Shown piece by piece: positions 1-5,788 of a stretch of DNA of 9,593 nt (the stretch's first letter is position 1; each line of letters begins with the position of its first letter). A program made the position numbers and the translations under genes. The stretch lies in the NCBI GenBank assembly GCA_023418835.1, contig JAEZYW010000050.1, positions 1 to 9,593 on the forward strand. Direction: 5' to 3'. The notes beneath the pieces are model-generated. The model saw only the letters and a list, made by a program, of their open reading frames with translations. It searched no databases and had not been told where the DNA came from. Source of the stretch: Bacillota bacterium (lineage in GTDB: Bacteria > Bacillota > Clostridia > Tissierellales > Peptoniphilaceae).

Positions 1-216
1 GAAAGTTACAAAGAATCTGTCTTGCCAAAGAGCATTAGAAACAGAGTTTCCATTGAAGCTGCTGCAACGCTTCCATGGTATAAATATGTGGGATTGGACG
101 GAATTGCAATTGGTCTCGATAGATTTGGAGAATCAGGACCAGGAGAAAAAGTCTATGAACACTTAGATATAACAGGAGACAGAGTTTATAGAGAAGCTTT
201 AAAAGTTCTTAAGTAA
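1..216 (+). CDS. tkt: Transketolase, C-terminal end (5' truncated by window)
   Basis: Reading frame 1 is open from the first base and ends at TAA 214-216, giving about 71 residues. They carry the typical transketolase C-terminal signature: SVLPKSIRNRVSIEAA, then a W-Y-K-Y-V-G-L-D-G block, IGLDRFGESGPGEKVYE, and a final helix ending KVLK. This is the third, C-terminal domain of the thiamine-diphosphate enzyme that moves two-carbon ketol units between sugar phosphates in the non-oxidative pentose phosphate pathway; the ThDP-binding and pyrimidine domains lie outside the window. The frame could formally begin at TTG 22, but the homology continues upstream of it, so this is an internal fragment and not a small gene. 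A strong terminator follows directly. Confidence 0.93.
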   Translation, partial: ESYKESVLPKSIRNRVSIEAAATLPWYKYVGLDGIAIGLDRFGESGPGEKVYEHLDITGDRVYREALKVLK

Positions 217-222
217 TATTTT

Positions 223-267
223 AATCTTCTTTTATAGTATATCGGCTATAAAAGAAGATTTTTTTAT
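223..267 (+). terminator. Intrinsic terminator after transketolase
   Basis: A perfect 15-bp inverted repeat (223-237 with 246-260) closes an 8-base loop. The right arm runs directly into a T-tract (259-265). It begins 6 bases after the transketolase stop, so it should separate tkt from brnQ. Confidence 0.9.
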
Positions 268-295
268 TTACTAAGAATAAAATACTTGATATTAT
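267..295 (+). promoter_or_regulatory. Candidate brnQ promoter
   Basis: TTTACT (267-272), a 17-bp spacer, then TATTAT (290-295), ending 32 bases before the brnQ start and just downstream of the tkt terminator. The -35 is a weak match to TTGACA. Called by eye; a T-box or other leader would need more room than the roughly 30-nt leader allows. Confidence 0.45.
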
Positions 296-327
296 TTATT
301 ATATACATTTATTTTAGGAGATGATTT

Positions 328-1581
328 ATGAACAAAAAGAATAATATGGTTTTGATTTCAGGCCTCGCTTTGTTCTCCATGTTTTTTGGAGCTGGGAATT
401 TAATTTTTCCTCCCACATTAGGTAGGATGGTAGGTTCAAATTTTATTCCCGCAATTTTGGGATTTGTAATCACTGCCGTTGGAATCGTAATGCTTGGGGT
501 AATAGCAACTACCAAAGCAGGGGGAAGTATTGACAAGATTGCAGACAAACTAGGAGATAGATTTTCTTTACTTTTCGGTACTTTAATTTTGTTAGCAATT
601 GGGCCTGGACTTGCAATTCCGAGAACCGCTGCTACAACTTTTGAAGTAATCCAAGGAAGTCTATTATCTAGTCTAAGTCCAGTGGTTTCCTCTATAATAT
701 TTTTTGCAATTGTATTATTTTTCGTATTAAATCCCACGAGTATGATAGACAGATTGGGTAAATTTCTGACGCCAGCTCTTTTAATAACCCTTGCTCTAAT
801 TATATTTAAAGGATTTACAACACCCCTGGGCCAGCCATCCCAAATAGAAATGGAAAATGTATTTGGAATGAGCTTTGAAGAAGGCTATCAAACTATGGAT
901 GCCCTTGCAGCTTTGGTATTTACATCTGTGATAATAAAGGGTTTTCAGATTAAGGGGATTAAAGATAACAAAACTATTGTAAATCTAACAATTAAAGCTG
1001 GAATATTCGCTTCGGTATTTTTATGTATCGTATACGGAGGTCTTCTTTATATAGGAGCGACTACTTCTTCTATTGACTTGGGAGAGATTGGAAGGGTTCC
1101 CTTGTTGATATATATAGCAGAAAACTTGCTAGGACCCTTGGGAAAAGTCGTTCTTAGTGTTGCCATGGCCCTTGCATGTCTGACAACGGCAATCGGTTTG
1201 ACTTCTACTGTGGGGACTTTTTTCAATAAGGCTTCTAAAAATAAGTTGAGTTATAAAGCAATCGTCATAATTTCTACTATATTTAGCGCCTATTTTGCAG
1301 TAATGGGTGTGGATTTTATTGTTAAATTCTCTGTGCCAATTTTGCTTGCCTTATATCCAGTTTCCATAGTGTTAATATTTTTAAATTTATTTCCAAATGT
1401 ATTTAAAAGTAAAAGCGTCTATGTTGGAGCAGTTTCGGGAGCATTTATTCCCACTTTAATTAAATTTACAACTTATTTAGAAGGCTTATTGCCAGCGTCT
1501 TTTGATAGCTTTTTATGGATTATTCCTGTGGTGTTAGTGGGCGTTATATTTGCAGTTTTAGATAAGAATTCCAAGGTTTAA
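328..1581 (+). CDS. brnQ: Branched-chain amino acid transport system II carrier protein (BrnQ)
   Basis: 417 residues, normal length for the LIVCS family of sodium- or proton-coupled leucine/isoleucine/valine importers of the cytoplasmic membrane. The N-terminus has the family hallmark: LALFSMFFGAGNLIFPP at about residues 14-30, followed by alternating hydrophobic spans through the whole protein (about 12 predicted by eye). Other conserved pieces are GPGLAIPRTAATTFE near residue 92 and ALACLTTAIGLT near residue 284. The ATG at 328 is chosen because AGGAG (316-320) lies 7 bases upstream and the first transmembrane signature starts at the usual distance. It stands alone between the tkt terminator and the next gene's promoter. 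No clear hairpin follows its stop. Family assignment is firm; the exact substrate preference and coupling ion are inferred from the family. Confidence 0.94.
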   Translation: MNKKNNMVLISGLALFSMFFGAGNLIFPPTLGRMVGSNFIPAILGFVITAVGIVMLGVIATTKAGGSIDKIADKLGDRFSLLFGTLILLAIGPGLAIPRTAATTFEVIQGSLLSSLSPVVSSIIFFAIVLFFVLNPTSMIDRLGKFLTPALLITLALIIFKGFTTPLGQPSQIEMENVFGMSFEEGYQTMDALAALVFTSVIIKGFQIKGIKDNKTIVNLTIKAGIFASVFLCIVYGGLLYIGATTSSIDLGEIGRVPLLIYIAENLLGPLGKVVLSVAMALACLTTAIGLTSTVGTFFNKASKNKLSYKAIVIISTIFSAYFAVMGVDFIVKFSVPILLALYPVSIVLIFLNLFPNVFKSKSVYVGAVSGAFIPTLIKFTTYLEGLLPASFDSFLWIIPVVLVGVIFAVLDKNSKV

Positions 1582-1625
1582 TACAGTAGACTTTGTGAAT
1601 ATTTTGTGTAATTTAACGAAAAAAC

Positions 1626-1653
1626 TTGAATTATCCGTGGAATTTATTATAAT
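1626..1653 (+). promoter_or_regulatory. Promoter of the FMN-binding lipoprotein gene
   Basis: TTGAAT (1626-1631), a 16-bp spacer and a perfect TATAAT (1648-1653). The predicted transcript starts near 1660, just before the GGAGG ribosome binding site at 1664-1668. Confidence 0.65.
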
Positions 1654-1674
1654 AGTCAATGATGGAGGTGCAAA

Positions 1675-2049
1675 ATGAAAAAATTTGCTTTATTAATGGC
1701 AATGGTTTTATGCTTTGCTACACTAGTAGCTTGTGGTGATAAGCCAGCAGAAACTACGCCAGCTGAACCAAGTGCAGATGCAGAAACTTTAACAGGAAGT
1801 GCTGATGGATTCTCAAGTGACACTCCTATAGAAGTTGAAGTTGTTAAAGAAGGAGATACAATAACTTCTGTAACTGTTACAAATCATGCTGAATCTGTCG
1901 ATGATATCGAAGAAGTTAAAACAGCATTAGAACAAGTTCCAGCAGCTATTCAAGAAGCTAACGGTACTGACGGAGTTGAAGTTGTATCAGGTGCTACTTA
2001 TACAAGCGAAGGTATCATTAACGCTGTAAACGACGCATTAGGAAAATAA
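1675..2049 (+). CDS. Small FMN-binding-domain lipoprotein
   Basis: 124 residues. Residues 1-20 form a lipoprotein signal peptide (MKK, hydrophobic core, lipobox L17-V-A-C20), so the mature protein should be lipid-anchored at Cys20 on the outer face of the membrane. Residues 21-45 are an Ala/Pro/Glu/Thr-rich linker. Residues 45-122 look like an FMN_bind (RnfG/NqrC-type) domain, ending in V-S-G-A-T-Y-T-S at 104-111. In that family the threonine of SGAT (here T108) carries an FMN attached through phosphodiester linkage by the flavin transferase ApbE. A redox or extracellular electron-transfer role, as for PplA-like lipoproteins, is inference. GGAGG at 1664-1668 sits 6 bases before the ATG. No ApbE, Rnf or NADH dehydrogenase gene is nearby, so the partner must be elsewhere. 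The gene has its own promoter and a following hairpin. Confidence 0.87.
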   Translation: MKKFALLMAMVLCFATLVACGDKPAETTPAEPSADAETLTGSADGFSSDTPIEVEVVKEGDTITSVTVTNHAESVDDIEEVKTALEQVPAAIQEANGTDGVEVVSGATYTSEGIINAVNDALGK

Positions 2050-2065
2050 ATAATTAGTATTAGAG

Positions 2066-2090
2066 AGAGCTTGCAAATGCAGGCTCTTTT
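2066..2090 (+). terminator. Weak terminator hairpin after the lipoprotein gene
   Basis: AGAGCTTGC (2066-2074) pairs with GCAGGCTCT (2079-2087) around a 4-base loop, with one G-U pair, followed by only TTTT before AAA. The short T-run makes leaky termination likely. The hairpin also overlaps the -35 element proposed for the next gene. Confidence 0.6.
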
Positions 2091-2100
2091 AAATTATAAT
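2071..2100 (+). promoter_or_regulatory. Candidate rnhA promoter (leaderless arrangement)
   Basis: TTGCAA (2071-2076), an 18-bp spacer and a perfect TATAAT (2095-2100). Transcription would begin about 7 bases after the -10, that is at or within a base or two of the ATG at 2107, leaving no 5' leader. Confidence 0.5.
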
Positions 2101-2106
2101 AAATTT

Positions 2107-2709
2107 ATGAAAAAATATTACGCAGTAAGAAAAGGAAAGACTCCAGGAATATACGAAACTTGGGATGAATGTAAAGACCAAGTAATGGGTTATAGTGGAG
2201 CTGAATATAAAAAATTTAATACAGAAAACGAAGCTAAAAATTTTATGGGAATTGGGACAGATAAAAAAAGAGATATTCCAATTTCTGATGAGACCATGAT
2301 TGCTTATGTAGATGGAAGTTACAACTCCCTTGATGGAAGTTACAGTTATGGCGCAGTTATAATTTCAAATGAGGGAACACAGGAATTTGGCGAAAGATTT
2401 AAAAAGGACAAATACTCTGAACATAGAAATGTAATAGGAGAGATTAGAGGATCTGTCTTTGCCATGAATTTAGCTTTAAAAAACGGATACAAAAGGCTTA
2501 TTCTCCATTACGATTATGAGGGCATAGAAAAATGGGCTACAGGAGTATGGAAGAGAAATAAAGAGGCTACAATTTTGTATCACGAATACTTTAAATCCAT
2601 AAAAGATAAACTGAAAGTAGATTTTGTAAAAGTAAAAGCCCATAGCGGCGACAAATACAACGAAATGGCAGATAAACTGGCAAAAGAAGCCAAAATAAAA
2701 GAAAGCTAA
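2107..2709 (+). CDS. rnhA: Ribonuclease H1 with N-terminal hybrid-binding domain
   Basis: 200 residues from ATG 2107. Residues 2-47 are the small RNA/DNA-hybrid-binding (viroplasmin-like) domain: KKYYAVRKGKTPGIYETWDEC, then a YKKF segment. Residues about 60-197 are the catalytic RNase H fold with all four acidic ligands for two metal ions: D69 (AYVDGSYN), E112 (GEIRG), D136 (LHYDYEG) and D189 (MADKLAKEA), plus the mobile-loop H179 (KAHSGD). It should cleave the RNA strand of RNA/DNA hybrids, including R-loops and primer remnants, in the cytoplasm. The frame extends upstream to TTG 2071, but those codons lie inside the previous gene's terminator and add residues not expected before the MKKYYAV start. 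No Shine-Dalgarno precedes ATG 2107; a -10 element ends 6 bases before it. Confidence 0.93.
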   Translation: MKKYYAVRKGKTPGIYETWDECKDQVMGYSGAEYKKFNTENEAKNFMGIGTDKKRDIPISDETMIAYVDGSYNSLDGSYSYGAVIISNEGTQEFGERFKKDKYSEHRNVIGEIRGSVFAMNLALKNGYKRLILHYDYEGIEKWATGVWKRNKEATILYHEYFKSIKDKLKVDFVKVKAHSGDKYNEMADKLAKEAKIKES

Positions 2710-2753
2710 CTGCCTGAAAAAATGGCAATTAGAAGGTATAATCGAAAGATTGA

Positions 2754-2882
2754 CTATCTCCTTCCATCAATTTTGTCTAATATAAGTTTGGCGATAACTA
2801 TTGCTATAACTATTTTAGCTATTTCTATTGTAATTGAAAATGCGTAGATAGAAAAAAATGTAAAGCCGTGACCTAAATTCAT
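2754..2882 (-). CDS. Small single-span membrane protein, 42 residues, unknown function
   Basis: On the minus strand, ATG (2882-2880) opens a 42-codon frame ending at TAG (2756-2754). An exceptionally good ribosome binding site, AAAGGAGG (complement of 2891-2898), lies 8 bases upstream, and a TTTACA / 17 bp / TATATT promoter can be drawn upstream of it. The peptide starts MNLGHGFTFFSIY, has one hydrophobic stretch from about residue 7 to 35 interrupted by E20, K23 and K32, and ends in a polar D-K-I-D-G-R-R tail; this is the layout of a single-pass small membrane protein. It lies downstream of the dCMP deaminase on the same strand, beyond that gene's terminator, and converges on rnhA. I do not recognise a family. 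A toxin-like or regulatory small protein is possible but not supported by anything specific. Confidence 0.6.
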   Translation of the reverse strand: MNLGHGFTFFSIYAFSITIEIAKIVIAIVIAKLILDKIDGRR

Positions 2883-2905
2883 ATTCAATTCCTCCTTTGT
2901 TTAAT

Positions 2906-2934
2906 AATATATATTATACTTTAGAAGATGTAAA
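2906..2934 (-). promoter_or_regulatory. Candidate promoter of the 42-residue membrane ORF
   Basis: Read on the minus strand: TTTACA (complement of 2929-2934), 17 bp, TATATT (complement of 2906-2911). Transcription would start just before the AAAGGAGG site. Several overlapping AT-rich -10 choices exist, including TATAAT a few bases upstream, so the exact register is uncertain. Confidence 0.45.
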
Positions 2935-2969
2935 GAAAACGAGAGTTTATTAATACTCAACTTGTAGAA

Positions 2970-3007
2970 AAGAAGTTTAAGTTTGAAATACCAAACCTAA
3001 ACTTCTT
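2970..3007 (-). terminator. Terminator of the dCMP deaminase gene, overlapping its stop codon
   Basis: 16-bp arms (2970-2985 and 2992-3007) enclose a 6-base loop. The single non-Watson-Crick position is a G-U pair in minus-strand RNA but an A-C mismatch in plus-strand RNA, which favours minus-strand function. The deaminase stop codon (2999-2997) lies inside the first arm, and TTTT lies at the exit. It separates the deaminase from the small membrane ORF. Confidence 0.75.
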
Positions 3008-3437
3008 CTTTTTTTCCCACTTGTATATAGGGAATATTATTTTTTTCTAGCAATTCAATTGCATATTCGTCAACTCTGTAAGCATTTAGAAAATATATTG
3101 CAGAGATTCCTGCTTGTATAAGTGCTTTTGTACAATTTAAACAGGGGAAATGGGTTACATATGCCTTTGAATTTTTTACCGAAATTCCTTCCTTTGCACA
3201 GTACAATAAAGCGTTCATTTCTGCGTGTATTGTAGCTATGCAGTGGCCATCTCTCATGGTGTGGCCAATTTCATCGCAATGTGGATTTCCGGTGACGGAA
3301 CCGTTATATCCCGTTGACACAATTCTATTACTTTCATTTACTAAAACACAACCTACAAATGCGCGGTCGCAAGTGGATCTTTGCGCAACCATTTTGCATA
3401 TTTCCATAAAATATTCATCCCAACTTAGTCTTGCCAT
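2997..3437 (-). CDS. comEB: Deoxycytidylate (dCMP) deaminase family protein, ComEB-like
   Basis: 146 residues from ATG 3437-3435 to TAG 2999-2997. The zinc-dependent cytidine-deaminase motifs are complete: H71-A-E73, with H71 a zinc ligand and E73 the proton shuttle, and P98-C-L-N-C (C99 and C102 zinc ligands). An extra Cys/His cluster (H53-C54, H59, H65-C66) matches the second metal site of dCMP deaminases. The substrate is expected to be dCMP, giving dUMP for dTTP synthesis in the cytoplasm; the ComEB label comes from the Bacillus homologue, which sits in a competence operon that is absent here. The frame stays open upstream to 3701, but AGGAG (complement of 3446-3450) is 8 bases before ATG 3437, MARLSWDEYF is the usual start, and the extension would run antisense through mscL. 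Confidence 0.92.
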   Translation of the reverse strand: MARLSWDEYFMEICKMVAQRSTCDRAFVGCVLVNESNRIVSTGYNGSVTGNPHCDEIGHTMRDGHCIATIHAEMNALLYCAKEGISVKNSKAYVTHFPCLNCTKALIQAGISAIYFLNAYRVDEYAIELLEKNNIPYIQVGKKEEV

Positions 3438-3438
3438 C

Positions 3439-3467
3439 TTTTCAACTCCTATTTTATATAATATAAT
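3439..3467 (+). promoter_or_regulatory. Candidate mscL promoter in the divergent comEB-mscL gap
   Basis: TTTTCA (3439-3444), 17 bp, perfect TATAAT (3462-3467); a second TATAAT overlaps at 3457-3462. The 76-base gap must also carry the comEB promoter on the minus strand; TTACCT with TATATA 17 bp away is a weak candidate, so the two promoters probably overlap. Confidence 0.5.
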
Positions 3468-3513
3468 AGCATATGTAAGGTAATAAAAATACAGAAATTT
3501 TAGGAGGTGCGAA

Positions 3514-3948
3514 ATGTTACAAGAGTTTAAAGAGTTTATAAACAGAGGTAATGTTATCGACATGGCTGTAGGGGTAGTTATGGGTGGAGCTTTTGGTAAA
3601 ATTGTTTCCAGTTTAGTAGACGGAGTTGTTATGCCTCTAATCAGTTTGATTACTGGCGGAGGGAACTTTTCCAGTAAGTTTGTAGCATTAGATGGTAACA
3701 ATTACTATACTTTAGCTGAAGCTGAAGCTGCGGGAGCTGCTACTTTGAACTATGGTGCTTTGATTCAATCAATAATTGACTTTTTAATTATTTCATTTGT
3801 TATATTTATATTTATAAAACAACTAAATAGAATGAAAAAACAAGAACCAGAAGCTGCTCCAACAACAAAAGTATGCCCATATTGTAAAACAGAAATTGAC
3901 ATTGAAGCTAGTAGATGTCCGAACTGTACTTCTGAATTGGCATTATAA
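3514..3948 (+). CDS. mscL: Large-conductance mechanosensitive channel MscL with C-terminal zinc ribbon
   Basis: 144 residues. The N-terminus [30 protein letters not shown] is the classic MscL amphipathic helix plus pore-lining TM1 (about 15-45), followed by a periplasmic-side loop (about 48-82) and TM2 (about 83-103). The channel opens under membrane tension to release solutes during osmotic downshock. In place of the usual short cytoplasmic helix bundle alone, residues 121-138 form a zinc-ribbon-like knuckle: C121-P-Y-C124, ten residues, C135-P-N-C138. Similar CxxC pairs occur in other Firmicute MscL proteins, where their role is unclear. AGGAGG (3502-3507) is 6 bases before the ATG. The gene is divergent from the dCMP deaminase and 50 bases upstream of the patatin gene. 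Confidence 0.95.
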   Translation: MLQEFKEFINRGNVIDMAVGVVMGGAFGKIVSSLVDGVVMPLISLITGGGNFSSKFVALDGNNYYTLAEAEAAGAATLNYGALIQSIIDFLIISFVIFIFIKQLNRMKKQEPEAAPTTKVCPYCKTEIDIEASRCPNCTSELAL

Positions 3949-3953
3949 TCTAA

Positions 3954-3976
3954 AATGCAGGAGATTATCCTGCATT
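3954..3976 (+). repeat. Hairpin between mscL and the patatin gene, no T-tract
   Basis: AATGCAGGA (3954-3962) pairs perfectly with TCCTGCATT (3968-3976) around a 5-base loop. It is followed by ACATATAAAA, not Ts, so it is not a standard terminator. It could stabilise the mscL mRNA end or tune read-through into the next two genes, for which I see no separate promoter. Confidence 0.6.
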
Positions 3977-3998
3977 ACATATAAAACGAGGTCGTATT

Positions 3999-5126
3999 AT
4001 GATTGGTTTAGCTCTAGAAGGTGGAGGAGCAAAAGGCTCATATCAAGTTGGCGCCTATAAAGCCCTATTGGAATTGGGCTATAAATTTGACTATATAGTG
4101 GGGACTTCAATAGGTGCTATTAATGGTGTAATATTTTCTCAAAATGATGAAAAAATAGCAGAAGAAGTGTGGTCAAATATAAAATATTCCACTGTAATTG
4201 ATGCAGACGATAAAAGAATTCAAAAATTTATAAACGAAGATTTAACTTTTAATAATCTCAGGGAAAAATTTGAACTCATAAGGGAAGTAGTTTCAGAGGG
4301 TGGATTTGATGCTACTCCTTTTAAAGAGCTCCTTGAAGAATATGTGGACGAACAAAAGGTGCGAAACTCTAATATCAAATTTGGATTAGTAACTGTGGAT
4401 TTGACCAATATGAAACCAATCGAAATTTTCGTTGACGATATGGAACCGGGAAGCCTTAAACAATACCTATACGCATCTTGCAATTTGCCGATTTTCAGAC
4501 AAGTACCCATTGACGGTAGATATTTTATCGACGGGGGATTTTATTCCAACAATCCCGTTAGGATGCTGGAAGATAAATGTGATAAAATAATAAATATTCA
4601 ACTTTATCCCAACAGACTTTTACATACTAATCCCAAAGGCGACGAAATAGAGGTCATAGTTCCCAGGGAAAAGCTCACGGACATTATGAATTTCGATAGA
4701 GAAGTTGCTTGTTACGGTATGAGTTTGGGATACTATGATACTTATAAATACTTTAAAAATCTTCTTGGAAACAAATACTACTTTGAAGATCCAGGGGAAG
4801 AGTTTTCTCTAAATTGCATTACCCAATTATATAAAAGTCAAGAAATAAAAGGGGAATACAGAAATTTAAGACATTTTTTGGAAGAGTGGATTCCAAATTA
4901 CATTAAGTTGAATAAGTTAGGTAAGAGCCTTAACTATAATGAACTCCTTGCCCTAATGGTGGAAAGAATCTCTGAAGCGTTAGAAATTGAAAGATTTTTG
5001 ATTTACACTTTAGATGATATGGCAAAAATTATTAGAGAAGATGAAAAGTTTGAAGACCTTAGAGATTTATATGATATTGAATGTAAGTTACTAGATATAA
5101 TATCAATGCACAGTGAGGAAAAATGA
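3999..5126 (+). CDS. Patatin-like phospholipase (RssA/YlbK-type)
   Basis: 375 residues. The patatin catalytic dyad and oxyanion hole are complete: G8-G-G-A-K-G13 (oxyanion hole, with the usual LALEGGGAKGSYQVG start), G35-T-S37-I-G39 (nucleophile elbow) and D178 in F-I-D-G-G. Residues 1 to about 205 form the lipase domain. The remaining roughly 170 residues are mostly charged helical sequence with no motif I recognise. The enzyme should hydrolyse acyl esters of membrane lipids or lysolipids; no signal peptide is seen, so it acts from the cytoplasm. GAGG (3988-3991) lies 7 bases before ATG 3999. The stop overlaps the start of the following flavoprotein (ATGA), indicating translational coupling and a two-gene unit. 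The substrate is unknown. Confidence 0.9.
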   Translation: MIGLALEGGGAKGSYQVGAYKALLELGYKFDYIVGTSIGAINGVIFSQNDEKIAEEVWSNIKYSTVIDADDKRIQKFINEDLTFNNLREKFELIREVVSEGGFDATPFKELLEEYVDEQKVRNSNIKFGLVTVDLTNMKPIEIFVDDMEPGSLKQYLYASCNLPIFRQVPIDGRYFIDGGFYSNNPVRMLEDKCDKIINIQLYPNRLLHTNPKGDEIEVIVPREKLTDIMNFDREVACYGMSLGYYDTYKYFKNLLGNKYYFEDPGEEFSLNCITQLYKSQEIKGEYRNLRHFLEEWIPNYIKLNKLGKSLNYNELLALMVERISEALEIERFLIYTLDDMAKIIREDEKFEDLRDLYDIECKLLDIISMHSEEK

Positions 5127-5680
5127 GAAGAAAAGATAGAGAAATGGGAGAAGACTTTGCCCTAGAAGTCATAGACAATTCTGAATTTGGAGTTTTAGGA
5201 GTAGCAAAAGGAGAGGAAATTTATACAGTCCCCCTTTCTTTAGTTAGAAAAGGGGATGTTCTTTATTTTCATAGTGCTCCAGATGGAAGAAAGGTTACCA
5301 TGTTTGAAGATGGAAAAGAAGTTTCTATCTCCTTTGTGTCTAAAGTTAAAGTGCCAAAGATTTTTTCCAGAGAGGAAATTATTAAAAAAATTCACGAAAA
5401 AAAGTTTGGCGAAATAGGATCTAAAGTTTTTACTACTGAATTTGAAAGCGCTCATGTAAAAGGTCATATTTACAAAGTAGAAGATGAAGGAGAAATAATA
5501 GAAGGGTTAATTTTAATTTCCAATAAATACACCCCTGAATTTACAGATTTGGCAATGGAATTTATAAAAAAAAGCCTCACCAGAACCAATGTATATAAGA
5601 TTTTAATAAAGGAAATAAAAGGGAAGCGTAAAAAGTTTGATAAAAGTGGAAATGAGATGAAGTTTGGAAGAGTTGAATAG
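5123..5680 (+). CDS. Pyridoxamine 5'-phosphate oxidase-like flavoprotein, NimA/nitroimidazole-resistance family
   Basis: 185 residues beginning MRRKDREM, the characteristic opening of Nim-like PNPOx-fold proteins. Residues about 15-75 carry the split-barrel core, with TVPLSLV and LYFHSAPDGRKV (about 47-58; H50 is at the position of the family's conserved histidine), followed by strand segments to about residue 138. Members bind FMN, and some reduce nitro compounds, but most chromosomal homologues have unknown substrates, so drug resistance should not be assumed. The ATG lies in an ATGA overlap with the lipase stop, with GAGGAA (5115-5120) just upstream. The co-transcribed lipase partner does not explain the function. 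Two hairpins follow the stop, the second abutting the IS110-type element. Confidence 0.85.
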   Translation: MRRKDREMGEDFALEVIDNSEFGVLGVAKGEEIYTVPLSLVRKGDVLYFHSAPDGRKVTMFEDGKEVSISFVSKVKVPKIFSREEIIKKIHEKKFGEIGSKVFTTEFESAHVKGHIYKVEDEGEIIEGLILISNKYTPEFTDLAMEFIKKSLTRTNVYKILIKEIKGKRKKFDKSGNEMKFGRVE

Positions 5681-5700
5681 AGACCTTTGTCTTCAGTCTG

Positions 5701-5723
5701 AGACCATAAAACTATGGTCTTTT
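5701..5723 (+). terminator. First hairpin after the flavoprotein gene
   Basis: AGACCATA (5701-5708) pairs perfectly with TATGGTCT (5713-5720) over a 4-base loop, followed by TTTAG, a short U-tail. The right arm can pair instead with ACCATA at 5727-5732, so two mutually exclusive hairpins exist. Confidence 0.6.
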
Positions 5724-5732
5724 AGTACCATA

Positions 5733-5775
5733 AATAGTGTAAGAAAGGAAGTAATTCCTATCTTGCACTATTTTT
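5733..5775 (+). terminator. Second, stronger terminator hairpin; insertion site of the IS element
   Basis: 18-bp stem (5733-5750 with 5755-5772) with a GTAA loop, one G-U pair and one A-A mismatch, running into TTTTT (5771-5775). It is a convincing intrinsic terminator for the lipase/flavoprotein unit. The T-tract coincides with the proposed left boundary of the IS element, so the element seems to have entered the terminator tail. Alternatively the hairpin belongs to the element and blocks incoming read-through. Confidence 0.7.
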
Positions 5776-5776
5776 G

Positions 5777-5782
5777 TATAAT
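5777..5782 (+). promoter_or_regulatory. -10 half of the proposed circle-junction promoter (left end)
   Basis: A perfect TATAAT lies 6 bases before G5789, the proposed RNA start, but no good -35 lies upstream in the integrated state: the expected position, 5754-5759, reads ATTCCT. In the circular element, TTGACT from the right end would supply the -35 at 18 bp. Confidence 0.5.
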
Positions 5783-5788
5783 GAAGAA

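Noticed and set aside
309..737. Minus-strand open frame antisense to brnQ
   Set aside because: Shadow of the brnQ coding sequence; no ribosome binding site and a repetitive Pro/Ile/Lys composition typical of an antisense frame.
2071..2106. TTG 2071 or ATG 2077 as the RNase H1 start
   Set aside because: These codons lie inside the terminator hairpin of the previous gene and precede the conserved MKKYYAV start; the weak purine run GAGAGAG is not a good Shine-Dalgarno.
2735..2760. AATC-GAAA-GATT mini-hairpin as an rnhA terminator
   Set aside because: Only a 4-bp A/T-rich stem with no U-tail; I see no convincing terminator for rnhA.
3438..3701. Upstream extension of the dCMP deaminase frame to 3701 on the minus strand
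   Set aside because: The extra 88 residues lie antisense to mscL, lack homology-like features and are replaced by a better start at 3437 with AGGAG 8 bases upstream.
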